Below are positions 17,707 to 25,840 of a stretch of 44,915 nt of DNA, in pieces. This stretch comes from Corynebacterium kalidii. GTDB taxonomy: Bacteria; Actinomycetota; Actinomycetes; Mycobacteriales; Mycobacteriaceae. The number at the start of each line of letters is the position of its first letter. Within the stretch, counting starts at the first letter, position 1. The stretch covers positions 183,508 to 228,422 of the forward strand of contig NZ_JALIEA010000016.1 of assembly GCF_022869005.1 (NCBI RefSeq). The letters are read 5' to 3'. The position numbers and the translations under genes are program-made. A model generated the notes under the pieces. That model did not search any database. It saw only the letters and a list, made by a program, of their open reading frames with translations, and had not been told where the DNA came from.

Positions 17707-18354
17707 TCAGCCGATGACGCGGGTCAGCTCGGCGGACATCCACGGTGCCAGCTCGGTGGCGGCACCGTCGGCGGCGTTCTCGACGCGCTCGTCGACCCAG
17801 CCGAGGTTGTTGTTCGGCATCAGGCCGTAGATCCGCTTCCCGGGGCCGAAGGCGCGGGGGCCGGTCTCGGAGGCCAGGGTCGAGGCGCTCTCCAGTTCCC
17901 ACGCACGCTCATTGCGGGGGCGGCCGTACATCACCTCGACCACGCCGGTGCTGTGCACGGTGAGGAACTCGATGTCGTCGTTGTCGCTGATGCGCAGGAA
18001 GCCGGTCTCCCGGACGTCCTGGCCGGTGGCCTCGCCGTTGGCGTCGAGCCGCCAGATCCGCGAGTTGTAGCTGATGTAGTTCTCGCCGTCGTGGGCGAAG
18101 ACGATCTGCTGTCCGAAGGCGTAATCCTCGGCGCCGTCGACCGGGGAGGCGTGACCTTCGCCGCGCCACACGCCGACGAGGGGGAGCAGCGCCAGCAGTC
18201 CGTCGTGCAGGTTGGGGCCCTGACGCAGGTTCGCGGTGTCCTCGGCGACGGGGAGGTCACCGAGGGTGGGGATGTTGCGCCCGGCGGTCTGCTTGGCCTG
18301 CTCTTCTGCCCGGGCGACGGCGTCGTTGCCTGAAATGGGGTTCTCGCTAGTCAT
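17707..18354 (-). CDS. Nitrobindin-like protein lacking the heme-ligand His
   Basis: This 215-aa protein has the 10-strand beta-barrel pattern of the nitrobindin/FABP-like family, including the GxWxGxG signature LVGVWRGEGHA near 60-70 and a C-terminal LGWVDERVENAADG region. Typical nitrobindins bind ferric heme through a His close to the C-terminus. Here the equivalent stretch reads LAPWMSAELTRVIG with Trp205 where the His is expected, and no His occurs in that region. It may therefore bind a different ligand or none. TACGCT on the minus strand (18367-18362) ends 7 nt before the ATG, suggesting a leaderless message. It is the Rv0813c-type member by position. Confidence 0.85.
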   Translation of the reverse strand: MTSENPISGNDAVARAEEQAKQTAGRNIPTLGDLPVAEDTANLRQGPNLHDGLLALLPLVGVWRGEGHASPVDGAEDYAFGQQIVFAHDGENYISYNSRIWRLDANGEATGQDVRETGFLRISDNDDIEFLTVHSTGVVEVMYGRPRNERAWELESASTLASETGPRAFGPGKRIYGLMPNNNLGWVDERVENAADGAATELAPWMSAELTRVIG

Positions 18355-18384
18355 GTCTGACAGCGTACCGGGTCTGCCGGGGGA

Positions 18385-19251
18385 TCAGAGTCCCGCCTGC
18401 TCGTCCTCGTCCAGCGGGCGCGACCGCGGGGCGAGGTCGGTGACGCTGACGCGGGTGTAGTTCTGCTCCGCCTCGACGAACAGGGTGCCGCCGGCGGTGT
18501 ACACCCGTCGCGGCGGGCTGCGGAAGGGGAGGTCCCCGCCGGGGAGCTCCAGGGTGAAGGCGTCGAGGACCTTCTCCGCGACGTCGTCGTCGACGTCTCC
18601 GGGCGCGGTGGAGTCCGGGGTGTCGGTGATCTCCGTCGGGGTGAGGTAGACGTCGCCCTGCCACACCCGGAGTCGGACGCCGACCTCGTAGCGTCCGGAG
18701 TCCTCCTCCGCCAACCCGGCGGGCGTGCCGGAGAGGTAGGCCTCGGTCTCCCACCCGCCGGTGGGGGAGGAGTCGTCCTGGGAGGTCAGGCCGAGGTCTG
18801 CGATGCCCATGCGTTCGCCGAGTTCGACGGTGTCCATCTGGATGCGGGTGAACACCTCCTGGGCGGGGGCGTCGGAGAAGTCACCGGACAACACGGCGTC
18901 CCGGCCGAGGGTGATCTTCGTGGCGGAGGAGGAGACGGTCACCCGTCCGAAGCCGGGGATCTCCACGTCGGTGGACTCCACGTGGATCGAGGGCACCTTG
19001 TGGGTGAAGACGGCGGCGAGGTAGGGCATGCCGGTCACCTGGACGTGGGGTGGGGTGGCCAGGTGGGACTCCCGGAAGATCCGGTCGGAGATCCGCTTCT
19101 CGACCCGCGCGGCCACCAGGCTGTCGGCGACCACGGCCACACCGAGGGTGGCCGTCAGTGCCGCGACGACGATCAGGACGACGGTCGTCACCGTGCGGCG
19201 GGGACGGCGTCCGGTGCTCTGCGGGGTGGTCTCGGCGGTGGTCTCGGTCAC
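18385..19251 (-). CDS. lmeA: DUF2993 membrane-anchored protein, LmeA-like
   Basis: This 288-aa protein has a short basic cytoplasmic start, one membrane segment at about 21-43 and a large extracytoplasmic DUF2993 domain. In mycobacteria the orthologue in this neighbourhood (Rv0817c, LmeA) is a cell-envelope protein that supports the mannosyltransferase MptA in lipomannan elongation. The same role here is an inference from family and gene order. GTG 19251 was chosen because TATGCT on the minus strand (19263-19258) ends 6 nt before it; a longer open frame upstream lacks domain content. It lies 30 bp upstream of the nitrobindin-like gene on the same strand. Confidence 0.75.
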   Translation of the reverse strand: MTETTAETTPQSTGRRPRRTVTTVVLIVVAALTATLGVAVVADSLVAARVEKRISDRIFRESHLATPPHVQVTGMPYLAAVFTHKVPSIHVESTDVEIPGFGRVTVSSSATKITLGRDAVLSGDFSDAPAQEVFTRIQMDTVELGERMGIADLGLTSQDDSSPTGGWETEAYLSGTPAGLAEEDSGRYEVGVRLRVWQGDVYLTPTEITDTPDSTAPGDVDDDVAEKVLDAFTLELPGGDLPFRSPPRRVYTAGGTLFVEAEQNYTRVSVTDLAPRSRPLDEDEQAGL

Positions 19252-19362
19252 CGCCCCAGCATACAAAGGCACCGGGGCTGCGACGAATGTGTGGATTGTT
19301 ACGTCTTCGTTTCGATGCTGTTGCACTGGTCGGTCGCCGCGATTGTGCAGGTCCGGCCGGTG

Positions 19363-19395
19363 TAATGTGGTGACGGTGCCGGAACGGAGCGTTCC
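19363..19395 (+). promoter_or_regulatory. Promoter -10 and inverted repeat before the response-regulator gene
   Basis: TAATGT (19363-19368) is a plausible -10. About 12 bp downstream is the inverted repeat GGAACG-GAG-CGTTCC (19381-19395), inside the expected leader and before the GGAAGG ribosome-binding site. The position would suit an autoregulatory operator; the binding protein is unknown. Confidence 0.4.
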
Positions 19396-19427
19396 CGGCG
19401 AGTGACACCGACGGAAGGACGACGGCC

Positions 19428-20108
19428 GTGAAACTGACCGTGCTCTCGGACAAGAACGAGGTCTCGGAGGTGCTTCCCTCGCTGGCACTGCTGTCCCACG
19501 AGGTGTTGCTCCTCCCGCCGGCCCCGGCGTCCGTGAAGGAGATCGGCGGTGCCGAGGTCGTGATGATCGACGTCACGGGGAGCAACCTGCTGGGCGCCCG
19601 CGACCTCTGCCGTTCGGTCGCCGCGGCGTACCCGACGTTGCCGGTGTCCGTCGCCATCGAGGAGACCAGCGTCATCGCCCTGGACGGGTCGTGGGCGGTG
19701 GACGACTTCCTGCTGCCCGCCGCGACCCCGACCGAGGTCGACGCACGGCTGCGGATGCTGATGACCCGCCGTCCCGTGCCTGTCGAGGAGGCGGAGGACA
19801 GCCAGGTCGCCACGATCGGCGGACTGATCGTGGACGAGGTCACCTACGTCGCCCGTGTCGAGGGGCGCCCCCTGGACCTGACCTACAAGGAGTTCGAGCT
19901 GCTGTACTTCCTGGTCAAGCACGCTGGCCGGGTGTTCAGCCGGGAACAGCTGCTGCAGGACGTGTGGGGGTACGACTACTTCGGCGGCACGCGCACCGTC
20001 GACGTGCACGTGCGCCGTCTGCGGGCGAAGCTCGGCCACGAGTACGAGAAGGTCATCGCCACGGTGCGTAATGTGGGGTACAAAGCCGTGGAGCTGGACG
20101 CCCCCTGA
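19428..20108 (+). CDS. Orphan OmpR-family response regulator with atypical receiver (GlnR/Rv0818-like)
   Basis: This 226-aa protein has a receiver-like domain (1-115) and an OmpR winged-helix DNA-binding domain (about 128-222, with LDLTYKEFELLYFLVKHAG and RTVDVHVRRLRAKLG). The phospho-acceptor position is Asp48 (VVMIDVT), but the acidic pair after strand 1 is reduced to SD and the conserved Lys before the last helix is missing (DDFLLPAATP). This resembles actinobacterial GlnR, which works without normal phosphorylation. No histidine kinase lies nearby. It begins with GTG after GGAAGG. The target genes cannot be read from the sequence; nitrogen control is one possibility. Confidence 0.82.
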   Translation: MKLTVLSDKNEVSEVLPSLALLSHEVLLLPPAPASVKEIGGAEVVMIDVTGSNLLGARDLCRSVAAAYPTLPVSVAIEETSVIALDGSWAVDDFLLPAATPTEVDARLRMLMTRRPVPVEEAEDSQVATIGGLIVDEVTYVARVEGRPLDLTYKEFELLYFLVKHAGRVFSREQLLQDVWGYDYFGGTRTVDVHVRRLRAKLGHEYEKVIATVRNVGYKAVELDAP

Positions 20109-20120
20109 GACGCCCCCTGA
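20097..20120. repeat. 12-bp tandem duplication spanning a stop codon
   Basis: GACGCCCCCTGA occurs twice in direct succession (20097-20108 and 20109-20120). The first copy contains the response-regulator stop codon. It looks like a replication-slippage product. Confidence 0.75.
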
Positions 20121-20140
20121 CATCCCCGAGGAGAGCCGTA

Positions 20141-21124
20141 ATGAACGCCGAGAACACGCCGCTGACCCCCCTGTACCGGGAACTCCACCCGACCACCGGT
20201 ACCGATGGCGCCGACGGAATCGACGGCGTCCGCGCGCTGCTCGCCGACGTGGAGGCGGCCGACGGGGTGGCGCCGTACAGCGAGGCATTCCTGCGCAGTC
20301 TCGACGGGGACGTCGACAGCGGCGCCGACGGCTACCGGCACCTCACCGCGCAGTTCGACGGCCGGGTCGTCGGCGTGCTGTCGGTCAACCCGTCCTACGT
20401 CGCCGAGATGGCGGTGCTCCCGGACGTGCGGCGTCGGGGCGTGGCCAGCGGGCTGCTGCGCGAGATGGGGCGGCAGCTCGACACCGAACGGCCGCTGAGT
20501 GTGTGGTCCCACGGCGACCTGGACGCGGCGAAGGGGTTCGCCGGTGACCGACGTGCCCGCACCGTGCGTGAACTGCTGAAGATGTCGGTGGACTGCACCG
20601 ACGCCGACCGCCGGGCGGCGTTGCTCGCCGGACGGGACGAGGCCACCGCCACGGTGCGGGGCGAGGGGCTCGACGTCATGGACTACCCGTCGGCCTGCGA
20701 GGCCTTCGGCGCCGACCACGTCGACGCGGAATGGGTCCGGGTCAACAACGAGGCGTTTGCCTGGCACCCGGAACAGGGCGGCTGGGACCTCTCCAGGCTG
20801 ATCGCCGCGCGCGACGTCGACTGGTTCGACCCGGCCGGGGTGATCCTCCTCTTCGACGGCAGTGAATGCCTGGGGTTCCACTGGACGAAGCGCCCCGCGG
20901 GCGACACCCACGGCGAGGTGTACGTGGTGTGCCTGGCCGACGCCGCGCGCGGACGTGGCCTCGGCGGGCCGGTGACGCTGCTGGGGATCGGCCATCTCCT
21001 CGACGGCGGCGCCGAGGCGGTGGACCTCTACGTGGAGGGCGACAACGCCCCGGCGGTGGCCACCTACCGGAGGCTCGGCTTCGAGGTCGTGCACCGGGAC
21101 GTCGTCTACCGTGGCATGATCTGA
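20141..21124 (+). CDS. mshD: Mycothiol acetyltransferase (mycothiol synthase)
   Basis: This 327-aa cytoplasmic protein has two GNAT domains in tandem, the MshD plan. The N-terminal domain carries VLPDVRRRGVASGLLREMG near 89-107, and the C-terminal domain (from about 170) has VYVVCLADAARGRGLGGPVTLLG near 261-283 with DLYVEGDNAPAVATYRRLGF after it. The enzyme acetylates Cys-GlcN-Ins with acetyl-CoA to complete mycothiol, the main low-molecular-weight thiol of actinobacteria. GAGGAGAG at 20128-20135 precedes the ATG. It follows the response regulator by 32 bp and may be cotranscribed with it, as in M. tuberculosis (Rv0818-Rv0819). Confidence 0.93.
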   Translation: MNAENTPLTPLYRELHPTTGTDGADGIDGVRALLADVEAADGVAPYSEAFLRSLDGDVDSGADGYRHLTAQFDGRVVGVLSVNPSYVAEMAVLPDVRRRGVASGLLREMGRQLDTERPLSVWSHGDLDAAKGFAGDRRARTVRELLKMSVDCTDADRRAALLAGRDEATATVRGEGLDVMDYPSACEAFGADHVDAEWVRVNNEAFAWHPEQGGWDLSRLIAARDVDWFDPAGVILLFDGSECLGFHWTKRPAGDTHGEVYVVCLADAARGRGLGGPVTLLGIGHLLDGGAEAVDLYVEGDNAPAVATYRRLGFEVVHRDVVYRGMI

Positions 21125-21151
21125 CGGTCTCCGCCCGTCGACCGGGGATAT

Positions 21152-21195
21152 GTTCATCTTCCGTTCACCTTCGGCGGGTCTCGTGTTCACCGGCG
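21152..21195 (+). promoter_or_regulatory. PHO-box-like array of four 11-bp direct repeats before pstS
   Basis: Four head-to-tail 11-bp units fall on an exact 11-bp period: GTTCATCTTCC (21152), GTTCACCTTCG (21163), GCGGGTCTCGT (21174, degenerate) and GTTCACCGGCG (21185). Three begin with GTTCAYC. This is the arrangement of Streptomyces PhoP boxes, and it stands directly upstream of a phosphate-uptake operon. A -10-like TAGGGT follows at 21201-21206, so a bound activator would sit over the -35 region. Confidence 0.75.
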
Positions 21196-21251
21196 GACTC
21201 TAGGGTCCTACATGACGTAAGCCCACAACGCATGTTTAAGGATGCCCCACT

Positions 21252-22364
21252 GTGAAGACCCTGACTACCCGTCGCCGTGCCATGACCGCCGCAGCGGCGA
21301 CCGTCGCCGCCGGCTCGTTGATCCTCACCGGCTGCTCGAACTCCGGCAGCGGCGACGGTGGAGCCGACACCGAGAGCTCCTACGACCTCACCAACTCCCA
21401 GGGTGAACTGCGCGGCGAGGGCGCGAGCTCCCAGCAGAAGGCCATGGAGCAGTTCGGCGTCGCCTACTCCTCCGCCGTCCCGGGAGCCACCCTGGCGTAC
21501 AACGCCACCGGGTCCGGCGCCGGCCAGAAGCAGTTCATCGCCAACCAGGTGGACTTCGGCGGTTCCGACTCCGCGCTGGACGAGGAGCAGGCCGCGGCCG
21601 CCGCCGAGCGCTGTGGCGGCAACGATGCCTGGCACCTGCCGATGGTCGTCGGCCCGGTGGCCGTGGCCTACAACCTCGAGGGCGTCGACGACCTCAACCT
21701 GTCGGTCGACACCGTCGCGAAGATCTTCAAGGGCGAGATCCGGAACTGGAACGACGGGGCCATCGCCGCGGAGAACGAGGGTGTGGACCTGCCGGACGAG
21801 CCGATCGACGTCCTCTACCGCGCCGAGGAGTCCGGTACCTCCGACAACTTCCAGTCCTTCCTGAAGACGGCCACCGACGGCGAGTGGGAGACCGAGGGCA
21901 AGACCTTCCCGACGAACGTCGGTTCCGGTGCCCAGGGCTCGTCCGGCGTCGCCGACCAGGTCAAGGCCACCGACGGTTCCATCACCTACGTGGAGTCCGG
22001 CTTCGCCACGGCCAACGACCTGGGCATCGCCAACATCGACTTCGGTGCCGGCCCGACCGAGCTCAACGCCGAGACCGTGAACAAGGCACTGGCCGAGGTG
22101 TCGTTCTCCGGGGAGGGCAACAACCTGGTCGTCGACTCCGAGGCGCTGTACGCGATGAAGGAGGAGGGGGCCTACCCGCTGGCACTCACCACCTACGAGA
22201 TCGTCTGCTCCGCCGGCTACGACGAGGAGACCGCCGGTCAGGTCAAGGACTTCCTGCACACGATCCTGGACAACCAGAACGAGCAGCTCGAGGAAGCCGG
22301 CTACATCCCGCTGAGCGGCTCCTTCAAGGAGAAGCTCGAGACCGCCGTCGACGCACTGCAGTAG
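21252..22364 (+). CDS. pstS: Phosphate-binding lipoprotein PstS
   Basis: This 370-aa protein is the high-affinity phosphate receptor of the Pst importer. The signal peptide ends in the lipobox LILTGC, with Cys28 as the lipidation site. Phosphate-contact motifs follow: GASSQQKAM, TGSGAGQKQFIANQVDFGGSDS near 92-113, YRAEESGTSDNFQSFL near 195-210 and the NVGSGAQGSSGVADQV stretch near 221-236. It starts with GTG after AAGGA. It opens pstSCAB and lies behind the PHO-like array, so induction by phosphate limitation is expected. Confidence 0.96.
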   Translation: MKTLTTRRRAMTAAAATVAAGSLILTGCSNSGSGDGGADTESSYDLTNSQGELRGEGASSQQKAMEQFGVAYSSAVPGATLAYNATGSGAGQKQFIANQVDFGGSDSALDEEQAAAAAERCGGNDAWHLPMVVGPVAVAYNLEGVDDLNLSVDTVAKIFKGEIRNWNDGAIAAENEGVDLPDEPIDVLYRAEESGTSDNFQSFLKTATDGEWETEGKTFPTNVGSGAQGSSGVADQVKATDGSITYVESGFATANDLGIANIDFGAGPTELNAETVNKALAEVSFSGEGNNLVVDSEALYAMKEEGAYPLALTTYEIVCSAGYDEETAGQVKDFLHTILDNQNEQLEEAGYIPLSGSFKEKLETAVDALQ

Positions 22365-22413
22365 CTCCTGTCTGCAGACCACCAGCACCAGTGACCGTGA
22401 GGTAGCCACTTTT

Positions 22414-23487
22414 ATGTCCCACTCCATCGGTGACACGGACGGTTCGGTGACGGCCCCCGTCCCCGCCACCGGCGTGCCACAAGACCCTGCGCCGTCGACC
22501 GGCCCGTCCGGTAACGTGCCGGTGGTGAAGAAACGAGCCACCAAACGCCCCGGCGACCGGATCTTCGAGTCCCTGTCGACCGGCGCCGCCGTGTTCATCA
22601 CCGTGATCATCGGCGCCATCGGCCTGTTCCTCATCCTCCAGGCGATCCCGGCGCTGTCACGCGAGCGGGACGGGCTCCTCAGCTTCTTCACCTTCGGTGA
22701 CCGCTGGAACCTGAACTACGCTGCCAACGACGGCGGGTGGATGCAGTTCGGTATCCCGAACCTGTTCTTCACCACGGTCATGGTGTCCGTGCTGGCCCTG
22801 ATCATCGCGATGCCGGTGGCACTGGGCATCGCCATTTTCCTGTCGAACTACTGCCCGAAGCGGGCCGTGCGTCCGCTGGGGTTCGTCATCGACCTCCTGG
22901 CCGCGGTGCCGTCGATCGTCTTCGGTATCTGGGGTATGCAGGTGCTCGGGCCGGCGCTCGGCGGGTTCTACGAGTGGCTCGTCGGGTGGGGTGGCGGCTT
23001 CTTCCTCTTCGACTGGCAGCAGGGGACCTCCCCGGCGTTCTCGACGAGCCGGAACATCTTCACCGGTGGCGTCGTGCTCGCCATCATGATCCTGCCGATC
23101 ATCGCCGCGACCGCGCGGGAGGTCTTCGTGCAGACCCCGCGCGGACAGATCGAGGCCGCACTCGCCCTGGGAGCGACCCGGTGGGAGGTGGTCCGCATGA
23201 CCGTCCTGCCGTTCGGCAAGTCCGGGTACATCTCCGGCGCGATGCTCGGCCTCGGCCGGGCGCTCGGTGAGACCATGGCGCTGTACATGGTGATCGCCTC
23301 CGCCCCGGGCTTCCGGGGCTCGCTGATGGACGGTGGCACGACGTTCGCCACCGCCATCGCCAACGCCGCCCCGGAGTTCAACGACGACCTGAAGGCGGGC
23401 GCCTACATCGCCGCCGGACTCGTGCTGTTCATACTGACCTTCCTGGTCAACGCCGCAGCGCGGGCGTTGGTCAACAACCGAAAGTGA
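22414..23487 (+). CDS. pstC: Phosphate ABC transporter permease PstC
   Basis: This 357-aa permease has a long hydrophilic N-terminus (about 50 residues, Pro- and Gly-rich) and six membrane segments. Family motifs include LLAAVPSIVFGIWG near 166-179, REVFVQTPRGQIEAALALGATRWEVVR for the ATPase-coupling loop near 230-256, and GLGRALGETMALYMVI near 276-291. It pairs with PstA to form the phosphate channel. GAGGT precedes the ATG about 10 nt upstream, and a gap of 49 bp follows pstS. Confidence 0.96.
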   Translation: MSHSIGDTDGSVTAPVPATGVPQDPAPSTGPSGNVPVVKKRATKRPGDRIFESLSTGAAVFITVIIGAIGLFLILQAIPALSRERDGLLSFFTFGDRWNLNYAANDGGWMQFGIPNLFFTTVMVSVLALIIAMPVALGIAIFLSNYCPKRAVRPLGFVIDLLAAVPSIVFGIWGMQVLGPALGGFYEWLVGWGGGFFLFDWQQGTSPAFSTSRNIFTGGVVLAIMILPIIAATAREVFVQTPRGQIEAALALGATRWEVVRMTVLPFGKSGYISGAMLGLGRALGETMALYMVIASAPGFRGSLMDGGTTFATAIANAAPEFNDDLKAGAYIAAGLVLFILTFLVNAAARALVNNRK

Positions 23488-23501
23488 GGAGGACGAGAAC
23501 C

Positions 23502-24440
23502 ATGACCGCCGCAGCCCCGTCCCCCAGCAGTCTCGAACAACGACCACACGCCGCGCTCGCCCCGAGCGGGTTCAGCGACATCTCCACCGGACGCAAGTTC
23601 CGCAACAACCTGGCCACCTGGGTGATCTACGCGACCATGGGGATCGCGATCCTCCCGCTGGTCTGGGTCCTCTTCGTGCTCGTCGAGCGCGGTCTGCCGG
23701 CTCTCCTGAGCCCCGACTGGTGGGCCTACGACATGTTCGGCCAGCTGTCGAACGTCGCCGGTGGAGGTATCTCCCACGCGATCATCGGTACGCTGACCCA
23801 GGCCGCGGTCACCACGGTGATCTCCGTGCCGGTCGGTGTGTTCACCGCCGTCTACCTCGTGGAGTACTCCCGTGGCGGGTGGCTGGGACGCACCACCACC
23901 TTCATGGTGGACATCCTCACCGGTGTCCCGTCGATCGTGGCCGCCCTGTTCGTCTACGCGATGTGGATCACCATGTTCGGCTTCGAGCGCTCCGGCTTCG
24001 CCGTGTCGCTCGCGCTGGTGCTGCTGATGATCCCGGTGATCGTCCGGAACACCGAGGAGATGCTGCGCATCGTGCCGATGGACCTCCGCGAGGCGGCCTA
24101 CGCCCTGGGCGTCCCGAAATGGAAGACGATCATGCGGATCGTCCTGCCGACCGCGCTGTCCGGCATCGTCACCGGCATCATGCTCGCCGTGGCCCGCGTG
24201 ATGGGCGAGTCCGCACCGGTCCTGATCCTGGTCGGCGCGACCCCGGTGATCAACTGGAACGTCTTCGACGGCAACCAGAACTCTCTGCCCCTGTTCATGC
24301 TGGAGATGTACAAGCTCCAGGCCAGCGACGAAGTGCTCTCCCGGCTGTGGGGGGCCGCGCTGACCCTCGTCGTCATCATCGGTGCGCTGAACATCGGCGC
24401 CCGGATCATCTCCAACAAGTTCTCGATCAAGTCCAGCTGA
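23502..24440 (+). CDS. pstA: Phosphate ABC transporter permease PstA
   Basis: This 312-aa permease is the PstC partner. It shows [20 protein letters not shown], the coupling loop [29 protein letters not shown] and [16 protein letters not shown], all typical of PstA. ATG 23502 was chosen over an in-frame GTG at 23484 because GAGGAGG at 23486-23492, overlapping the pstC stop, stands 9 nt before it. Six membrane segments are predicted. Confidence 0.95.
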   Translation: MTAAAPSPSSLEQRPHAALAPSGFSDISTGRKFRNNLATWVIYATMGIAILPLVWVLFVLVERGLPALLSPDWWAYDMFGQLSNVAGGGISHAIIGTLTQAAVTTVISVPVGVFTAVYLVEYSRGGWLGRTTTFMVDILTGVPSIVAALFVYAMWITMFGFERSGFAVSLALVLLMIPVIVRNTEEMLRIVPMDLREAAYALGVPKWKTIMRIVLPTALSGIVTGIMLAVARVMGESAPVLILVGATPVINWNVFDGNQNSLPLFMLEMYKLQASDEVLSRLWGAALTLVVIIGALNIGARIISNKFSIKSS

Positions 24441-24462
24441 GAAGAGTAAAGGTTCCCACGAC

Positions 24463-25239
24463 ATGGCCAAACGCCTCGACCTCAACAACGTCAACATCTA
24501 CTACGGCGACTTCCACGCCGTGCAGAACGTGAACCTGGAGGTCCCGCCGCGGTCCGTCACCGCGTTCATCGGCCCGTCCGGTTGCGGGAAATCGACCGTC
24601 CTGCGCACGCTCAACCGCATGCACGAGGTCATCCCCGGCGCCTACGTCGAGGGAGACGTCCTGCTCGACGGCGAGAACATCTACGGCCGCAACATCGACC
24701 CCGTCGCCGTGCGCAACACGATCGGCATGGTGTTCCAGAAGGCCAACCCGTTCCCGACGATGTCCATCGAGGAGAACGTCGTCGCCGGTCTGAAGCTGTC
24801 CGGCGAGAAGAACAAGAAGAAGCTGCGCGAGGTCGCGGAGCGCTCGCTGCGCTCGGCAAACCTGTGGGAGGAGGTCAAGGACCGCCTCGACAAGCCCGGC
24901 GGTGGCCTGTCGGGTGGTCAGCAGCAGCGTCTGTGCATCGCACGGGCCATCGCGGTCGAGCCGGAGGTGCTGCTCATGGACGAGCCGTGCTCCGCCCTGG
25001 ACCCGATCTCCACCCTGGCCGTGGAGGACCTCATCCACGAGCTGAAGGAGGAGTTCACCATCGTCATCGTGACGCACAACATGCAGCAGGCTGCCCGTGT
25101 GTCCGACCAGACGGCGTTCTATTCCCTGGAGGCCACCGGGAAGCCGGGGCAGCTGGTGGAGGTCGGTCCCACGAAGAAGATCTTCGAGAACCCGGAGCGC
25201 AAGGAGACCGAGGACTACATCTCGGGGCGTTTCGGATAG
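24463..25239 (+). CDS. pstB: Phosphate ABC transporter ATP-binding protein PstB
   Basis: This 258-aa ATPase drives phosphate import. Walker [10 protein letters not shown] is at 37-45, the Q-loop FQKANPFP at 91-98, the signature LSGGQQQR at 149-156, Walker [14 protein letters not shown] at 169-181 and the switch His in [23 protein letters not shown] after Walker A is specific to PstB. It lies 22 bp after pstA and closes the classical pst operon. Confidence 0.97.
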   Translation: MAKRLDLNNVNIYYGDFHAVQNVNLEVPPRSVTAFIGPSGCGKSTVLRTLNRMHEVIPGAYVEGDVLLDGENIYGRNIDPVAVRNTIGMVFQKANPFPTMSIEENVVAGLKLSGEKNKKKLREVAERSLRSANLWEEVKDRLDKPGGGLSGGQQQRLCIARAIAVEPEVLLMDEPCSALDPISTLAVEDLIHELKEEFTIVIVTHNMQQAARVSDQTAFYSLEATGKPGQLVEVGPTKKIFENPERKETEDYISGRFG

Positions 25240-25301
25240 CTCTTTCCCACCCCCGCGACGGTTCTGTGCCAGAGTGGGGGCACAGTGGAAAGGAGTCGGT
25301 G

Positions 25302-25820
25302 ATGGCACCGGTACATATCGTCCTGATGGGGGTGAGCGGCAGCGGTAAAGCTCCGCTCGCCGCAGAACTGCAGAAGCGCACGGGGTTCACGGCGGCCACC
25401 GCCGTGGAGCTGCAACCCGACGAGGTCCGGCGGAAGATGCAGTCGGGGGGCTTCCTCACTCCGGAGGAGCGGTTGCCGTGGGCCTACGCCATCCGCGACT
25501 GGCTCACCGAGCAGGCGGAACAGGGGAACTCCACCGTGGTGGTGAGTCTGGGGCTGGGACGCCGCGCACGCGATATCTTCCGAGAGGCCGAGGGGTTCGT
25601 GTTCTTCGTGCACGTGCACGGGACCGCCGACGTCATCCGGGAACGCTCGCTGAAGCGCACCGGGGCCTACCCCGACGAGGACGTCCTGCAGTCCCAGTAC
25701 GCTGAGCTGGAACGTCTCCGCGCCGATGAAGCCGGCGTGCGGGTCGACGCCGCGCAGTCACCCGAGGTGCTGGCGGACGCCGCGCTGGCGGCACTGACCG
25801 TGGCCCGTCACGCGGACTAG
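25302..25820 (+). CDS. Gluconokinase-like P-loop protein with altered catalytic residues
   Basis: This 172-aa protein follows the GntK/shikimate-kinase-like plan along its whole length: LMGVSGSGKAPLAAELQ at 8-24, QSGGFLTPEERLPWAYAIRDWL, the stretch GNSTVVVSLGL, FVHVHGTADVIRERSLKRTG and SQYAELERL. Several key residues are changed. Walker A reads GVSGSGKAP, with Ala17 where Ser/Thr binds magnesium. The substrate-side Asp and His of the usual DADxxH region are absent (TAVELQ). The CSALK motif has become SLGLG without its Lys. The frame is intact with a strong AAAGGAG site before ATG 25302, so it is probably expressed, but gluconate phosphorylation is doubtful. It lies 62 bp after pstB and converges with phoU. 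Confidence 0.75.
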   Translation: MAPVHIVLMGVSGSGKAPLAAELQKRTGFTAATAVELQPDEVRRKMQSGGFLTPEERLPWAYAIRDWLTEQAEQGNSTVVVSLGLGRRARDIFREAEGFVFFVHVHGTADVIRERSLKRTGAYPDEDVLQSQYAELERLRADEAGVRVDAAQSPEVLADAALAALTVARHAD

Positions 25821-25840
25821 GGGGCCAAGGGGGAGGGTGC

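Noticed and set aside
19298..19313. GTTAC-N6-GTTTC as a GlnR box upstream of the response regulator
   Set aside because: The second half differs from GAAAC at two of five bases, and a single weak match is expected by chance.
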